This document shows, piece after piece, positions 8,152-18,000 of a stretch of DNA of 64,000 nt. The position numbers were made by a program, and so were the translations under genes. The notes under the pieces are model-generated. The model did not search any database and had not been told where the DNA came from. It was given only the letters and a program-made list of their open reading frames with translations. This stretch comes from CALHRB01 sp964473465 (GTDB taxonomy: Bacteria > Bacteroidota > Ignavibacteria > Kapaibacteriales > UBA2268): positions 121,936-185,935 of the forward strand of contig CAYYPE010000006.1 of the NCBI GenBank assembly GCA_964473465.1. Direction: 5' to 3'. Position 1 is the stretch's first letter. Each line of letters opens with the position of its first letter.

Positions 8152-10989
8152 ATGAAACTTTCATACAAATTTCATTTATTTGAAAAAATAAGGTCAAAAC
8201 CAAGCATTGTTTTTACTTTATTTTTAATCGCTTTTGTCGTGGTTGTAACTTATGCTGTATACGCAAGGTCAAACGGTTATACAGGAGTAACATCAAGCAC
8301 ATCAAATGGGTGCAGTTGCCATTCAACAGGTGCTAATTCAAATGTAAGCTTAAGTGTATCGAGTGAAAGCGGGTCTTTCACGGTTCAAACAGGTGCAACA
8401 TTGAATTTGACCATTACTGTATCAAGTTCTAATTCAAATCACACAGCGGCAGGAATTGATATAGCAGTCAAAACAACAACAACAGGTGAAACAAATGCAG
8501 GCACGCTTTCTCCCGGAACTGGTTCAGGGTTACAGCTTAGCTCAGGAGAGTTAACCCATAGTTCAGCAAAATCGTTGCAAAGCGGCTCTACAAGTTTTTC
8601 TTTCTCTTGGACAGCCCCCTCACAACCCGGTAATTATTACCTAAGGGCAATTGCAAATTGTGTTAATGGAAATGGAAATGCTGATGCAAACGACCAGTGG
8701 AACAGATTGGCAATTCAAACCATCACCGTTCAGGAAGCTCCATCTATTACAGTTAATTCACCAAATGGTGGAGAAATCTGGTGCCCCGGGACAACCCGAA
8801 ACATAACTTGGTCTGCAACAGCAGTTCAAAATGTTGACATAGCTATTTCATCGGATAATGGTGTGAATTATACAAATCTTGCTACAAATTTATCAGCAAG
8901 CACAGGTTCATGGGCTTGGAAGATTCCATCAGGTCAAACCCCCGGAAATCAATATTTAATCAGAATTTCAAAGGCCTCAAACCTTTCTGTTGCTGATGTT
9001 TCAAATAGCACTTTCATCATTGGTGAATCAGCACAAATCACACAAAATCCGGAATCTGCAACTGCCTGCACAGGTCAATCTGTTAGTTTTAGAGTAGTTG
9101 CTTCAGGTAGTGGATTAACCTATGTCTGGAGAAAAAACGGCACAAGCATACCGAATAGCAATAGTGCCACTTTAAACATAAACCCTGTTATTCTCAACAG
9201 TGCCGGGAACTACGATTGTATTGTTACAGGTGCCTGTGGAAGCCCTGTAACGTCAACTTCTGCTACTCTATCAGTGGACGAATCACCAACAATTACACAA
9301 CAACCACAGCCTGTATCTTCATGCGTTGGCGGACAGGCTGAATTCAGTGTTGGTGCTTCAGGAACTGATTTAACATACCAGTGGAGAAAAGGAGGGTCTC
9401 CGATTTCTGGTGCAACCAGTTCAACATTAACTTTACCCAGTGTTCAAAAGTCCGATGAAGGTTTATATGACTGTATAGTTAGTGGAAAATGTAATCCTTC
9501 AAGAACTTCTGTTCAGGCTAAATTGACTGTTAATGAACCTCCGCAGATAACAATTCACCCGAAATCAATATCATCCTGTGATGGTGGAAAAGCTACATTC
9601 AAGGTATCTGCTAAGGGTTCAGACTTAAAATTTCAATGGAGAAAAAACGGGAATAATATCTCTAATGCTACTGACTCAGTTTTTACCATAGACAAGGTAT
9701 CGGTTAATGATTTAGGCACATACGATGTAGTGGTATCTGGAGCTTGCCCACCCGAGCAATACAGCGAAACAGTAATAATAACTATTAATAAAGCTCCTGA
9801 AATCACACTGCATCCAACTGATGCAACTGTTGCCGAGGGTGCTGATATTGATTTCACAGTTGCAGCCAAAGGGGAAAAACTTAAATTTCAATGGTTGAAA
9901 GATAATACAGAATTATCCGGCAAAACTACTGCAGACTTACATCTGAAAAATGTTCAAAAATCAGATGCTGGCAATTATTCCTGCAAAATAACTAATGATT
10001 GTGGCACAATTACCAGCAAGGAAGCTACTCTGACTGTTAATGATGCTTCTACAAAGCCTCAAATTAGCTTACTTCATGCAGCAATTGATTTCGGTCAAAC
10101 AATTGTAAATACCAAAAAAGATACTGTTTTTACCGGTTTCATCAGAAATATCGGAACACAAACATTAAATATTACAAAAATTAATATCACCGGAAATGAT
10201 GCTTCTGATTTCTCAGTTTCAGGAATTAATCTGCCTATTTCTTTGAATAAAGGGGAAACGACAGATATATCATTCTCATTTAATCCAAAGTCTGAGGGAC
10301 AAAAATCGGCTTTTCTCGAATTTGAGAGCAATTCCGAAACGAGTCCAAAATTATCCTTGATAGGAATGGCTGGGGATATACTTTTAGAGCTTCCTACTTC
10401 ACCGTTCCTGCTAAGCACCACATCAATTGATATTCCTGCAGAACGGCAGTTGATGATTGTCAATAATGGAACTCTCGACGCTGGTTTAAGTTTATCTATA
10501 ACTGGCGATGATGCACAAGCCTTTTCAATTAAGGATGACAAAAACAACATTAATATCAAATCAAAAGCTTCTGAATTTGTTACAATAAGATTTGAGCCAA
10601 AGAAAACAGAGGAATCTATCGCAAATCTTATAATTTCAATTTACGGGAAAGATAAGCCAGTAATTTTAACCTTAAAAGGTAATATCTCTACTTCAGTTGA
10701 TGAGTCAAGAATTCAATTTTCAGACGTAAATATTTATCCAAATCCTTCAAATAATGTAATGAACTTTTCAATTAATTTAGATTCTGAAAAGTATCTTGCA
10801 GTTAAAATTCTGGATATAAATGGAAATGAATATTTTTCATTGGATAAACTAGTTCTTGAAAATGGGCTTTACAAATTCAGCTGGGATGGTCGTGATAGAA
10901 ACGGGAATATTTGTCCTTCCGGCTATTACTCCTTGATAATTCAATCGGGCAATTATCATAAGTCTTATGGCTTTGTTATAACTAAATAA
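8152..10989 (+). CDS. Large secreted Ig-repeat / ASH-repeat protein with C-terminal sorting domain
   Basis: A 945-residue cell-surface protein. Layout: an N-terminal hydrophobic segment (about residues 18-37); a choice-of-anchor V/Reeler-like domain (about 40-190) that carries C54-S-C56-H57; a beta domain beginning ITVNSPNGGEIWCPG; then four Ig-like domains (about 290-630), each with a WRKNG- or QWLKD-type strand and a late YDC/YSC cysteine. These are followed by choice-of-anchor D/ASH-like domains (about 635-845) and a FlgD/T9SS-like end containing VNIYPNPSNN and FSWDGRDRNGN. The role is probably adhesion or display. No catalytic residues are visible. GGAGGG precedes the ATG and a strong terminator follows. 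Confidence 0.85.
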   Translation: MKLSYKFHLFEKIRSKPSIVFTLFLIAFVVVVTYAVYARSNGYTGVTSSTSNGCSCHSTGANSNVSLSVSSESGSFTVQTGATLNLTITVSSSNSNHTAAGIDIAVKTTTTGETNAGTLSPGTGSGLQLSSGELTHSSAKSLQSGSTSFSFSWTAPSQPGNYYLRAIANCVNGNGNADANDQWNRLAIQTITVQEAPSITVNSPNGGEIWCPGTTRNITWSATAVQNVDIAISSDNGVNYTNLATNLSASTGSWAWKIPSGQTPGNQYLIRISKASNLSVADVSNSTFIIGESAQITQNPESATACTGQSVSFRVVASGSGLTYVWRKNGTSIPNSNSATLNINPVILNSAGNYDCIVTGACGSPVTSTSATLSVDESPTITQQPQPVSSCVGGQAEFSVGASGTDLTYQWRKGGSPISGATSSTLTLPSVQKSDEGLYDCIVSGKCNPSRTSVQAKLTVNEPPQITIHPKSISSCDGGKATFKVSAKGSDLKFQWRKNGNNISNATDSVFTIDKVSVNDLGTYDVVVSGACPPEQYSETVIITINKAPEITLHPTDATVAEGADIDFTVAAKGEKLKFQWLKDNTELSGKTTADLHLKNVQKSDAGNYSCKITNDCGTITSKEATLTVNDASTKPQISLLHAAIDFGQTIVNTKKDTVFTGFIRNIGTQTLNITKINITGNDASDFSVSGINLPISLNKGETTDISFSFNPKSEGQKSAFLEFESNSETSPKLSLIGMAGDILLELPTSPFLLSTTSIDIPAERQLMIVNNGTLDAGLSLSITGDDAQAFSIKDDKNNINIKSKASEFVTIRFEPKKTEESIANLIISIYGKDKPVILTLKGNISTSVDESRIQFSDVNIYPNPSNNVMNFSINLDSEKYLAVKILDINGNEYFSLDKLVLENGLYKFSWDGRDRNGNICPSGYYSLIIQSGNYHKSYGFVITK

Positions 10990-11005
10990 TATTTAAAAAT
11001 CAATC

Positions 11006-11062
11006 AAGGCTGTTTCTCATCAATTTGTTTTTTTAATTAATATGATAAACAGCCTTTTTTTA
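11006..11062 (+). terminator. Rho-independent terminator after the Ig-repeat protein
   Basis: An inverted repeat pairs 11006-11020 with 11042-11056 (AAGGCTGTTT against AAACAGCCTT, extended by five more positions with one mismatch). It has a 21-nt loop and is followed on the plus strand by a T run. Its last bases overlap the stop codon of the convergent gene. There is no comparable T run on the minus-strand side. Confidence 0.85.
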
Positions 11063-11377
11063 TAACCCGCTTTTAATTCCTTCAGGTTCATAGACAGTAA
11101 GTCTTCCAGCAAGGATAACCATACCTCCGTATTCACGGAAACTTTCAGGCAGCACTTCCCAACTCCATCCTGGATACTTTTCATCCAGCCATTTCTGTGC
11201 TTCGTAATGAGGGACATAATCCCCCATTACTACTGCACCTGTTCTATCCCTTCCTATTGGTATTGCTCTTACCTTACTTCTGTCGGTTGTTTCTAATCTT
11301 TGAGCTTTAAGTCTCTCTGCCATTTGTCTGCGTATTTCATTTAGCTGATCATCGTTGCTAATTACTATATCACTCAT
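11060..11377 (-). CDS. Short RAD52-like (single-strand annealing) protein or fragment
   Basis: The 105-residue product begins with a charged helix (QLNEIRRQMAERLKAQRLE). It continues with VPHYEAQKWLDEKYPGWSWEV and GGMVILAGRLTVYEP. The order Y-V-then-helix-then-G-W-S-W-E-V-then-G-R-L-x-V resembles the N-terminal core of RAD52/Sak-type single-strand annealing proteins of phages. Those are usually 150-200 residues, and this frame stops where the domain would continue. It may therefore be a truncated gene, or a small unrelated protein with a similar pattern. Its start overlaps the end of the upstream gene (11370-11858) by 8 nt, so both are probably co-transcribed. Annealing activity is not established. 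Confidence 0.55.
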   Translation of the reverse strand: MSDIVISNDDQLNEIRRQMAERLKAQRLETTDRSKVRAIPIGRDRTGAVVMGDYVPHYEAQKWLDEKYPGWSWEVLPESFREYGGMVILAGRLTVYEPEGIKSGL

Positions 11378-11858
11378 TTTCGTCCTCCTCTTCTAATCCA
11401 TATCTTTTCTTGAATTCTTTATCATAGAATTCTGACATGGCTTTGTCACATGCTTCCAGATAATAAAATACCATGTAGAAATTGTATATATCTTTGTAAG
11501 CGATTTCTATACTTTTGTTGAGAAATCCGTAAACTTCAAAACCTTCACTATCCACATAATGTGTGTCGCATTCTCCGTATATGCTTTTATAGGTTTCGTA
11601 CGCTTCCAAGAAATCAGCATAACAGTCAGTACAAAAGATCCCATCAATTTGTTCGTAGCAGCTGTCGCCTTCGCAGCTATAGGCAGTTATTATTCCTTCG
11701 ACGTAACGGTATGCAATACCTATTGTTTCCGGGGTTTCATATACAACAAAGGGACCGTAAGCCATATCTCTATTCTTAACTTTGTTTCTTGTATAACCAC
11801 CGGACATAACATCCATTGTTGCTAATAAAATCATTAGCATAAAGATAATCTTTTTCAT
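11370..11858 (-). CDS. Exported cysteine-containing protein of unknown function
   Basis: A 162-residue protein with a signal peptide (about residues 1-19, MKKIIFMLMILLATMDVMSG). The mature part is acidic and aromatic-rich and has six cysteines (in the stretches SCEGDSCYEQ, FCTDCYADF, YGECDTH and EACDKA), some close enough for disulfides. A good ribosome-binding site (AAAGGA) lies upstream of the ATG. I do not recognise a family. It overlaps the RAD52-like gene downstream by 8 nt and follows another small exported-protein gene on the same strand. Its leader sequence resembles that of the neighbouring gene (both start MKK after a CAAG...AAAGGA stretch). Confidence 0.6.
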   Translation of the reverse strand: MKKIIFMLMILLATMDVMSGGYTRNKVKNRDMAYGPFVVYETPETIGIAYRYVEGIITAYSCEGDSCYEQIDGIFCTDCYADFLEAYETYKSIYGECDTHYVDSEGFEVYGFLNKSIEIAYKDIYNFYMVFYYLEACDKAMSEFYDKEFKKRYGLEEEDENE

Positions 11859-11896
11859 TGTTCTGTTTCCTTTCTTGCTTGTTAAAACTTGTTTGT

Positions 11897-12223
11897 TTAA
11901 AGTTTTTGTCCGGGCATTTCTTTATTAATTTCCTCTTCCTCGGGATAAATAGCTATGAGGATAGAATAAATGATGCCTTCATCTTCAATCATATAAATAT
12001 AATCAATGTCAAAGCCCTTAGGACTAGTGTCCACATAAATCCAATCCGAATAATTATCCTCTTTTTCTTCAATAAAACTTGGTGCTCCTTTTATTTTATT
12101 AAGAACGGTGTAATGCCTGAAAAGCAGGTCGGACTCACTTTTGATTGTTTTATCACTATTGGAGCTTATAGCAATCATTTGTAATATGATGGCTAATCCG
12201 ATTATTAATGCTGTCTTTTTCAT
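11897..12223 (-). CDS. Small exported protein of unknown function
   Basis: The chosen ATG (12223) gives a 108-residue product with a clean signal peptide (MKKTALIIGLAIILQMIAIS). It lies 8 nt after AAGG, whereas the upstream in-frame ATG (12232) directly abuts that ribosome-binding site. The mature part is acidic and strand-rich (WIYVDTSPKGFDIDYIYMIEDEG) and ends in a glutamate-rich tail. No known motif or cysteine is visible. It is the first gene of a three-gene minus-strand block (12223 to 11060) whose members have no obvious link to the metabolic genes on either side. Confidence 0.6.
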   Translation of the reverse strand: MKKTALIIGLAIILQMIAISSNSDKTIKSESDLLFRHYTVLNKIKGAPSFIEEKEDNYSDWIYVDTSPKGFDIDYIYMIEDEGIIYSILIAIYPEEEEINKEMPGQKL

Positions 12224-12387
12224 TTTTTCCATCCTTTCTTGATTATTAAAGAAAATTATTTAAATTTTTGTTTAGCCGGCTATCAATCTCTCTCCATCTA
12301 TCTTCATAATTAATTATAGTGAAAAAAAATGCCAGAAAATATAAATAGCACAATTTTTATAAATAAACTATAAAAATAAAAAAATCA

Positions 12388-12403
12388 CTACAAGTCATTG
12401 TAG
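12388..12403. repeat. Perfect 6-bp hairpin upstream of ribD
   Basis: CTACAA-GTCA-TTGTAG, a perfect inverted repeat with a 4-nt loop. No T run follows on either strand. It could be an operator or chance. Confidence 0.4.
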
Positions 12404-12430
12404 CATAAAAATTTACAAGACTTCAGGTTA

Positions 12431-12470
12431 TGTCAGAAAAGTTTCACAACACTGAAAAATTTTCCTGACA
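12431..12470. repeat. Imperfect 15-bp hairpin upstream of ribD
   Basis: Nested pairing: TGTCAG (12431-12436) with CTGACA (12465-12470), AAAA with TTTT, and TTTCA (12442-12446) with TGAAA (12453-12457), with only small bulges and a 6-nt loop (CAACAC). It lies about 77 nt ahead of the ribD start. No T run follows, so it is not a classic terminator. A regulatory hairpin or an operator is possible. Confidence 0.45.
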
Positions 12471-12546
12471 AAATAGTTTACACAAAAAAAATATTTATTT
12501 ATATTAAATTAGGTTTTAAAACAAAATCTTTTTTTGAAGGATAGAA

Positions 12547-13638
12547 ATGACAAATGAATTTTACATGAACAGAGCAATTGAACTGGCATATCAAGGAACG
12601 GGCTATGTTAGTCCTAATCCAAGAGTTGGTGCTGTTATCGTCAAAAATGGAGTAGTTATCGGAGAAGGATGGCATAAAAAATTTGGAGCCCCTCATGCTG
12701 AAATTGAAGCAATTGAAAACTGTAAGGGAATTGACTTAAGTGGAGCTACTCTTTATGTAAATCTTGAACCCTGCACTCATTATGGAAAGACACCTCCCTG
12801 CACAAACGCTATTATTGAAAAAAAATTCGAAAAAGTTGTAATCGGAATGACAGACCCTAATCCAGTTGTTTCGGGTAGAGGTATTGCAATGCTTAAAGAT
12901 GCTGGAATCAATGTTGAATCCGATGTTTTGCCCGAAGACTGTAAATGGGTTAACCGTTTCTTCGTAAAAAATATTACTACCAAGCTTCCTTATATTATAA
13001 TTAAAACTGCTCAAACTTTTGATGGGAATATTGCAACCTCAACTGGTGAGTCCAAATGGATTACAAATCCAGAAAGCCGAAAAGCTGTTCATGCTCTCCG
13101 TTTTGAGGTTGATGCCGTGTTGGTTGGCAGAAGAACTGTTTTGAATGATAATCCAAGTTTAACTGTCAGAGATATTGAAGGAAGAAATCCAATAAGGATA
13201 ATTTTTGACTCATCTCTTTCATTGCCAGTCGAAACGGGGATTTTTAACGATTCAGCTTCTTCGGTTATTGTCTGTTGCAAACCGGAATCTTCAGATAGCA
13301 GGAAGGCTGAATTATTGAAATCCAGAGGAATCAATATTTTACCTGTCTGGCAGAACAATCAGGGTAAACTCGATATTCAGGACGCAATTTCAAAATTAGC
13401 CCGTGAATTTAATATAGCATCTATATTAGTCGAAGGCGGAGCTTCAATTTTCTCATCATTCATTACAGAAAAGATTTATGATGAATTACATTTATTTATA
13501 GCTCCAAAAATAATTGGAAAAGGAATTAATGTTTTTGGTGAATTTCAAACCCGTCAATTAATTGAAGCACCATTTTTTAAAATCAAGGGTGTAATAAAGA
13601 GGAATACCGATATTCAAGTAATTGCCGTGAAATCATAA
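12547..13638 (+). CDS. ribD: Bifunctional riboflavin biosynthesis deaminase/reductase RibD
   Basis: A two-domain enzyme of 363 residues, the normal length. The N-terminal deaminase domain (about 1-145) has the zinc signature HAE (H50-A-E52) and EPCTHYGKTPPC (C76 and C85); it deaminates the pyrimidine intermediate derived from GTP. The C-terminal reductase domain (about 150-363) begins PYIIIKTAQTFDGNIAT, contains GRRTVLNDNPSLTVR and ends with VEGGASIFSSF and FIAPKIIGKG; it reduces the ribose side chain with NADPH. Other rib genes are not adjacent, so riboflavin synthesis is dispersed in this genome. A GAAGGA ribosome-binding site supports the start. Confidence 0.96.
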   Translation: MTNEFYMNRAIELAYQGTGYVSPNPRVGAVIVKNGVVIGEGWHKKFGAPHAEIEAIENCKGIDLSGATLYVNLEPCTHYGKTPPCTNAIIEKKFEKVVIGMTDPNPVVSGRGIAMLKDAGINVESDVLPEDCKWVNRFFVKNITTKLPYIIIKTAQTFDGNIATSTGESKWITNPESRKAVHALRFEVDAVLVGRRTVLNDNPSLTVRDIEGRNPIRIIFDSSLSLPVETGIFNDSASSVIVCCKPESSDSRKAELLKSRGINILPVWQNNQGKLDIQDAISKLAREFNIASILVEGGASIFSSFITEKIYDELHLFIAPKIIGKGINVFGEFQTRQLIEAPFFKIKGVIKRNTDIQVIAVKS

Positions 13639-13657
13639 TCTCGACTATGATAATATT

Positions 13658-14884
13658 TTAATTACTTTTTGGTTCCATAATTTTCCCGAGGAACAAAACA
13701 GTATTGTTCTTTGTCTCTCTTATAACAAGCAGGAAAGGTCTATTTATTGTCATCCTAAACTCATCCCCGACACTTGTATAACCTACCTCAACAACTGTTA
13801 CGGCAGCAGCTTCGGTTCCCTCTTCATTAATTTCAAGGAAAGACTTGTGCAATACCTCAGAAATAAATAAACCTCCCATTTTATTGATTCTTGTGAAATC
13901 TGCTAATCCCTCAATAAAAGCAACTCCCATACCTAATTCTGCAAGAATATCCTTGAAAGAACGCTTAAAATCAAGCTTAAATCTTGGCACAGCAAGATGT
14001 CCATATCTTTTTTTAAAATTTGATAACCAGAGGGTTAAATTTTCATGATTTAAATCTTTAATGATAGTATTTAAATTAACATTATAATTAGGCAAAAAGA
14101 TTGTCATTGCATAATCACCTTTCGAATAAGGAAGGTCAATAGCCTGAAATTTCTCGTGAGAAAAATATCGAAAATTAGAATCAGATTTCATCATCATATT
14201 GACCTTATAACTTTTTCCATCACTTTTGAAAAAATCCTGCTCCTTTGTATATTTTTTATCAAACTGTGACTGCCAGACCCCTTTAAAATAAATGGCATTA
14301 ATCAAATACATTACTGCATTTTCGGGTATTTTATCAATTACATCCTTGATTCGGCCATTTGTCTTTTCTTCACACCATTTGTTAATCAAATCCTTTGCTA
14401 TAGGACTTAAAAAATTAATTGCAGATACTTCTGCATTAAAATACTTTTTGTTCAGTTCAATAAATTCAGGTTCGACAGAGAAATCTTCTCTATACCAGAT
14501 TGAATTTGCAAGATTAAAAGCAACTTTTTCATCAAGGGTAGTAAATAATTCCATCAAAGACTTATAAGATTGATTAATCTCAATATCTGATAAATCCGGG
14601 AACCCAAGAGTTTTTTTCATTGCGGCTTTGGTTTCACCATTAGCTCCGTTATATATCATACCAAGGGCAAAAGAGAAGCTCAGAGGAGAAATAAATATAT
14701 TCCCTTCTTCTTTTTCGCTAACACTTTGAAATAGTTTAAATCCAAATACATTTGAGGAATTTGCAATTTGTTTTTCTACAATTGTCAATTCTCTTATTGG
14801 ATTGTTGTTTGGTTCAGTAGTTTTATTACAGGAAATGAATAAAAATGATGATAAGATAATCAAAAAGAACAGCTGATTTTTCAT
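13658..14884 (-). CDS. Serpin (serine protease inhibitor) lipoprotein
   Basis: The 408-residue product has a lipoprotein signal (lipobox FISC, Cys19-20 region) followed by a complete serpin fold: NIFISPLSFSFALGMIYNGANGET near the N-terminus, NAIYFKGVWQSQFD, and the C-terminal NRPFLLVIRE and VLFLGKI. The reactive-centre hinge is of the inhibitory type, EEGTEAAAVTV (residues 354-364). Counting from P15 (G356) places the scissile bond at T370-S371. It would trap a serine or cysteine protease at the cell surface; the target is unknown. It faces ribD convergently with 19 nt between the stops. No protease gene is immediately next to it. Confidence 0.93.
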   Translation of the reverse strand: MKNQLFFLIILSSFLFISCNKTTEPNNNPIRELTIVEKQIANSSNVFGFKLFQSVSEKEEGNIFISPLSFSFALGMIYNGANGETKAAMKKTLGFPDLSDIEINQSYKSLMELFTTLDEKVAFNLANSIWYREDFSVEPEFIELNKKYFNAEVSAINFLSPIAKDLINKWCEEKTNGRIKDVIDKIPENAVMYLINAIYFKGVWQSQFDKKYTKEQDFFKSDGKSYKVNMMMKSDSNFRYFSHEKFQAIDLPYSKGDYAMTIFLPNYNVNLNTIIKDLNHENLTLWLSNFKKRYGHLAVPRFKLDFKRSFKDILAELGMGVAFIEGLADFTRINKMGGLFISEVLHKSFLEINEEGTEAAAVTVVEVGYTSVGDEFRMTINRPFLLVIRETKNNTVLFLGKIMEPKSN

Positions 14885-15087
14885 TTTAAGTCCTTATAAA
14901 TAATAATTATGAAATAATAACAACTGTTATGATATAAAGTTACAAAAAAAAGATTTTTTATTCATATTTTTCTATATATGCTATTAATGATAATAACAAC
15001 ATAGAACGAGTAAAAATAATCACAACGTGATGAAACCCTCGTATATTGAACTTCAATAAAATTATTTTCCCAAAAACAATTTTCTTC

Positions 15088-18000
15088 TTATTTTATCAAT
15101 AATATTGATTTAGTTAAGCTTTTCCCGGGAGTGCGTAGCAGCAACAAATAAAAGCCTGTGGGATAATTGCTCATATCGAGATTTATAATTTTTTCTTCGA
15201 TATTGAGAATCGAGGAATTTCTCTGCCAGACAGATTTAATAATTTCCTGTCCTTTGATGTCGAACAGTCTTAACTGAAAGATCCCGCTTTCATTACTTAT
15301 TATTTCAATTTCAAATTCCTTGTCAATAATGGTTGAATTTAAATTGAAACTTGTTCCGGTTGTTAGTTCAAAGTCATTTAGTGAATGCTGACAAACCCCA
15401 TCAATTTTAATATTTCCATTGATGACTAAAGGAAAGAAAGTGCTATCACTGAAAGTGATTTCGCCGAATGCCAATGAGCCTTTTTCTGGATAACCCACCA
15501 AAACCTTTCCTATAATGGAATTAATTTTCGTTTTCTGTTTACTTAAACCATTTATATCGCTTTCAATTTTTATTTTTCTTGATTTATTATCCAGAATACT
15601 TTCTAAAATTCTTCCTGATGATACCCTTTCTGGTTGAAAATAATGAGAATTAAAAATTACTTCATAAATTAGTGAAATATTTTTATTAATTACAGTATCT
15701 GTTTCCAGATAGGTAAAAACAGGGATTTCGTAATTTTCCTCGCCGGCTTTTGCAGAGGTATCAGGCAGTAAGAAAATAACTGGAATCTTATCAATCCCCA
15801 CCCCGGTTAATTCCACTGATATAATTTCCTTGCAAGGTTCACTAATAATTATAATCAGACTGTCATTGTAAAATCCTTCTGCTCTTGGTAAAAATTCAAT
15901 TTCCAGAGGAAGTTTCTCTTTTGATGATAAAATTATTGGAAAATTAAGGTTATTTAATACTCTAAATGCATCGTTAGATAATTTTTTTAGTTCAATTTTT
16001 TCGATTTTGATATTTTCTACTGAAGAATTGAATAAATCGAACTTATTGATTTTATTTTGCTTTAAAATGACATTTGCAAAGCTATAATCATAATAACCAG
16101 ATAATCCAGAAGTAATAAGTTCAACAATAAAAGATGATTTACCTGTGCAGTTGTTAGTATCAATCACCGTAAGTTCATAAACACCCGGTTTGTCAACTAA
16201 TATAGATTTGGTTGTGTCCCCATTACTCCATAAATACTTTGAAAAATTCTGAGAACAGTTCAGCAGAGCAGTATCGCCATTACAAATTCTGTTTTGTCCT
16301 GTTATTATTGGAATTGGCGATTTAGCTGCAATAATATTAAGAGTGTCTGAGTTTCCTCTGATACCTTGCTTATTTGTTACTGAAACAAAATATTTACCGG
16401 GAATTTTTATTATTATTTCTCTTGTTGTGTCACCGGTATTCCATCTATAGCTATCAAAACCAGCTGTAGCAGACAAAATAATAAAGGAGCCTTCGCAAAT
16501 AACTTTATTGCTGGGGGTAATTTTTGGTTTCAAGCTTGAATCGATAGTAACTATTAATTTATCATAGCCTTTACAATATGTTAGTGTATCTGATTGCCAT
16601 ACATCAACTTCACCTATGCCAAAGTTTGTCCACTGAATATCTACCTGTTCAAGATCGTTTCTGCCAATTATTGTTCCATTAGAACAAGCCCATTGAACTT
16701 TTGTATTATTAACTTTATCAATTTTATAAATTGCAGTAAAATTGCTGTAAACAGCGTCAGGTCCATCAATTTTTGGTTTAGGTCTGCTGTATCCCTTTAT
16801 TTCAATTATATCAGATGAAACGCTACAACCATTGCTATCAATAACAGTAACATAGATACTGGCTGGCTTTTTAATTACTACTGTGGAGGAAGTATCGCCA
16901 GTGCTCCATCTGTAATATTTATACTTCTGATTTATTTTCAGCATAACGCTATCACCCTCACAGAAAGGATTTTCGCCAATTAATTCAATGATTGGTTTTT
17001 CGGTTTTATATTCTTCAATTTCAATACTTGCTTTCCCAACACAACCATTGTTTGATGTAACAATTACAGTATATATACCACCACGTCTGACAGCTATTGA
17101 AGGTGATGTTTCGCCGGTTGACCATCTGTAAGTATAATAATTATTTGGAAGTGATAATACAACACTTTCGCCTCTGCATATGATTCTCTTGTCTGGTGGA
17201 TTTGTTTTGATTTCAGGTTTTATGAAAGGTATAACATTGATTTCCTCCTGAACCATATCCCATGGTTCAGAATCATTTGTATCCAATTTAGAAATCAAAG
17301 AAACAGTGTATATTCCTGATTTGGGAAATTCATAATATACTTTTTTACCGATTATTTTTACGCTGTCCTCGAATATCCATTCAAAGTGTTTAACCTCTTC
17401 GGGTGCAATAGCTGTAAATTCAATCAAAGTTTGAGCACAAATTGGGTTTTCGGGTTCTGTTTTGAAGGATGTTAAGTTTGCTCCAAAACCAACTGATAGA
17501 GAATATCCTCCGTCCCACTCATATTTTTCCCCGTAACCCGAGAAGCCATAAAGATAAGCAAGATACATTGCCGAACTGTTTATATTATGAACTCCTTCCT
17601 CAATATCTATCTGAGCATAATAATAATTTGAATTACCCGGGAGGGGCTTTAAATAATTCCGAATATTGAAAGTATCCAGGTATATCTTGTTTATGTTTCT
17701 TGAATGAGTAATAATATTCAGGCAATGCCTCTTTATATTATCAAAACCAAGTGCTATTGTCTTGAACGTAATATTTCCGGTAAACATAGCTTTTGAAGGA
17801 AGCAGACATAGCATTGACGGGTCACCCACCAGGTCTTTATTGACTTTCGGGTAGGAGCAATCTTTGTTTCTTGAAAATTGGATAACGGAAATTTTTTTGT
17901 TTGACTTTATAGTTGTAGGGGCAAAAAGAAGAGTATCGAAATACTCTCTTGCATTTAATGTTTTAACAATTCTATTATTGATGCTGATATTACAATTATT

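Larger units (their letters stand above)
12224..12546. other. AT-rich intergenic region between divergent genes, two hairpins
   Basis: These 323 nt hold no convincing gene. They separate the minus-strand orphan block from ribD and must contain both promoters, but no clear -33/-7 pair is visible. Two inverted repeats are present at 12388-12403 and 12431-12470 and are listed separately. I looked for the conserved blocks of an FMN riboswitch ahead of ribD and did not see them. A GAAGGA ribosome-binding site precedes ribD. Confidence 0.6.

Noticed and set aside
12224..12546. FMN riboswitch ahead of ribD
   Set aside because: The conserved blocks of the RFN element were not seen; only two unrelated hairpins are present.
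13635..13650. ATCATA/TATGAT inverted repeat after ribD as a terminator
   Set aside because: The stem is only 6 AT-rich pairs with no clear T run.
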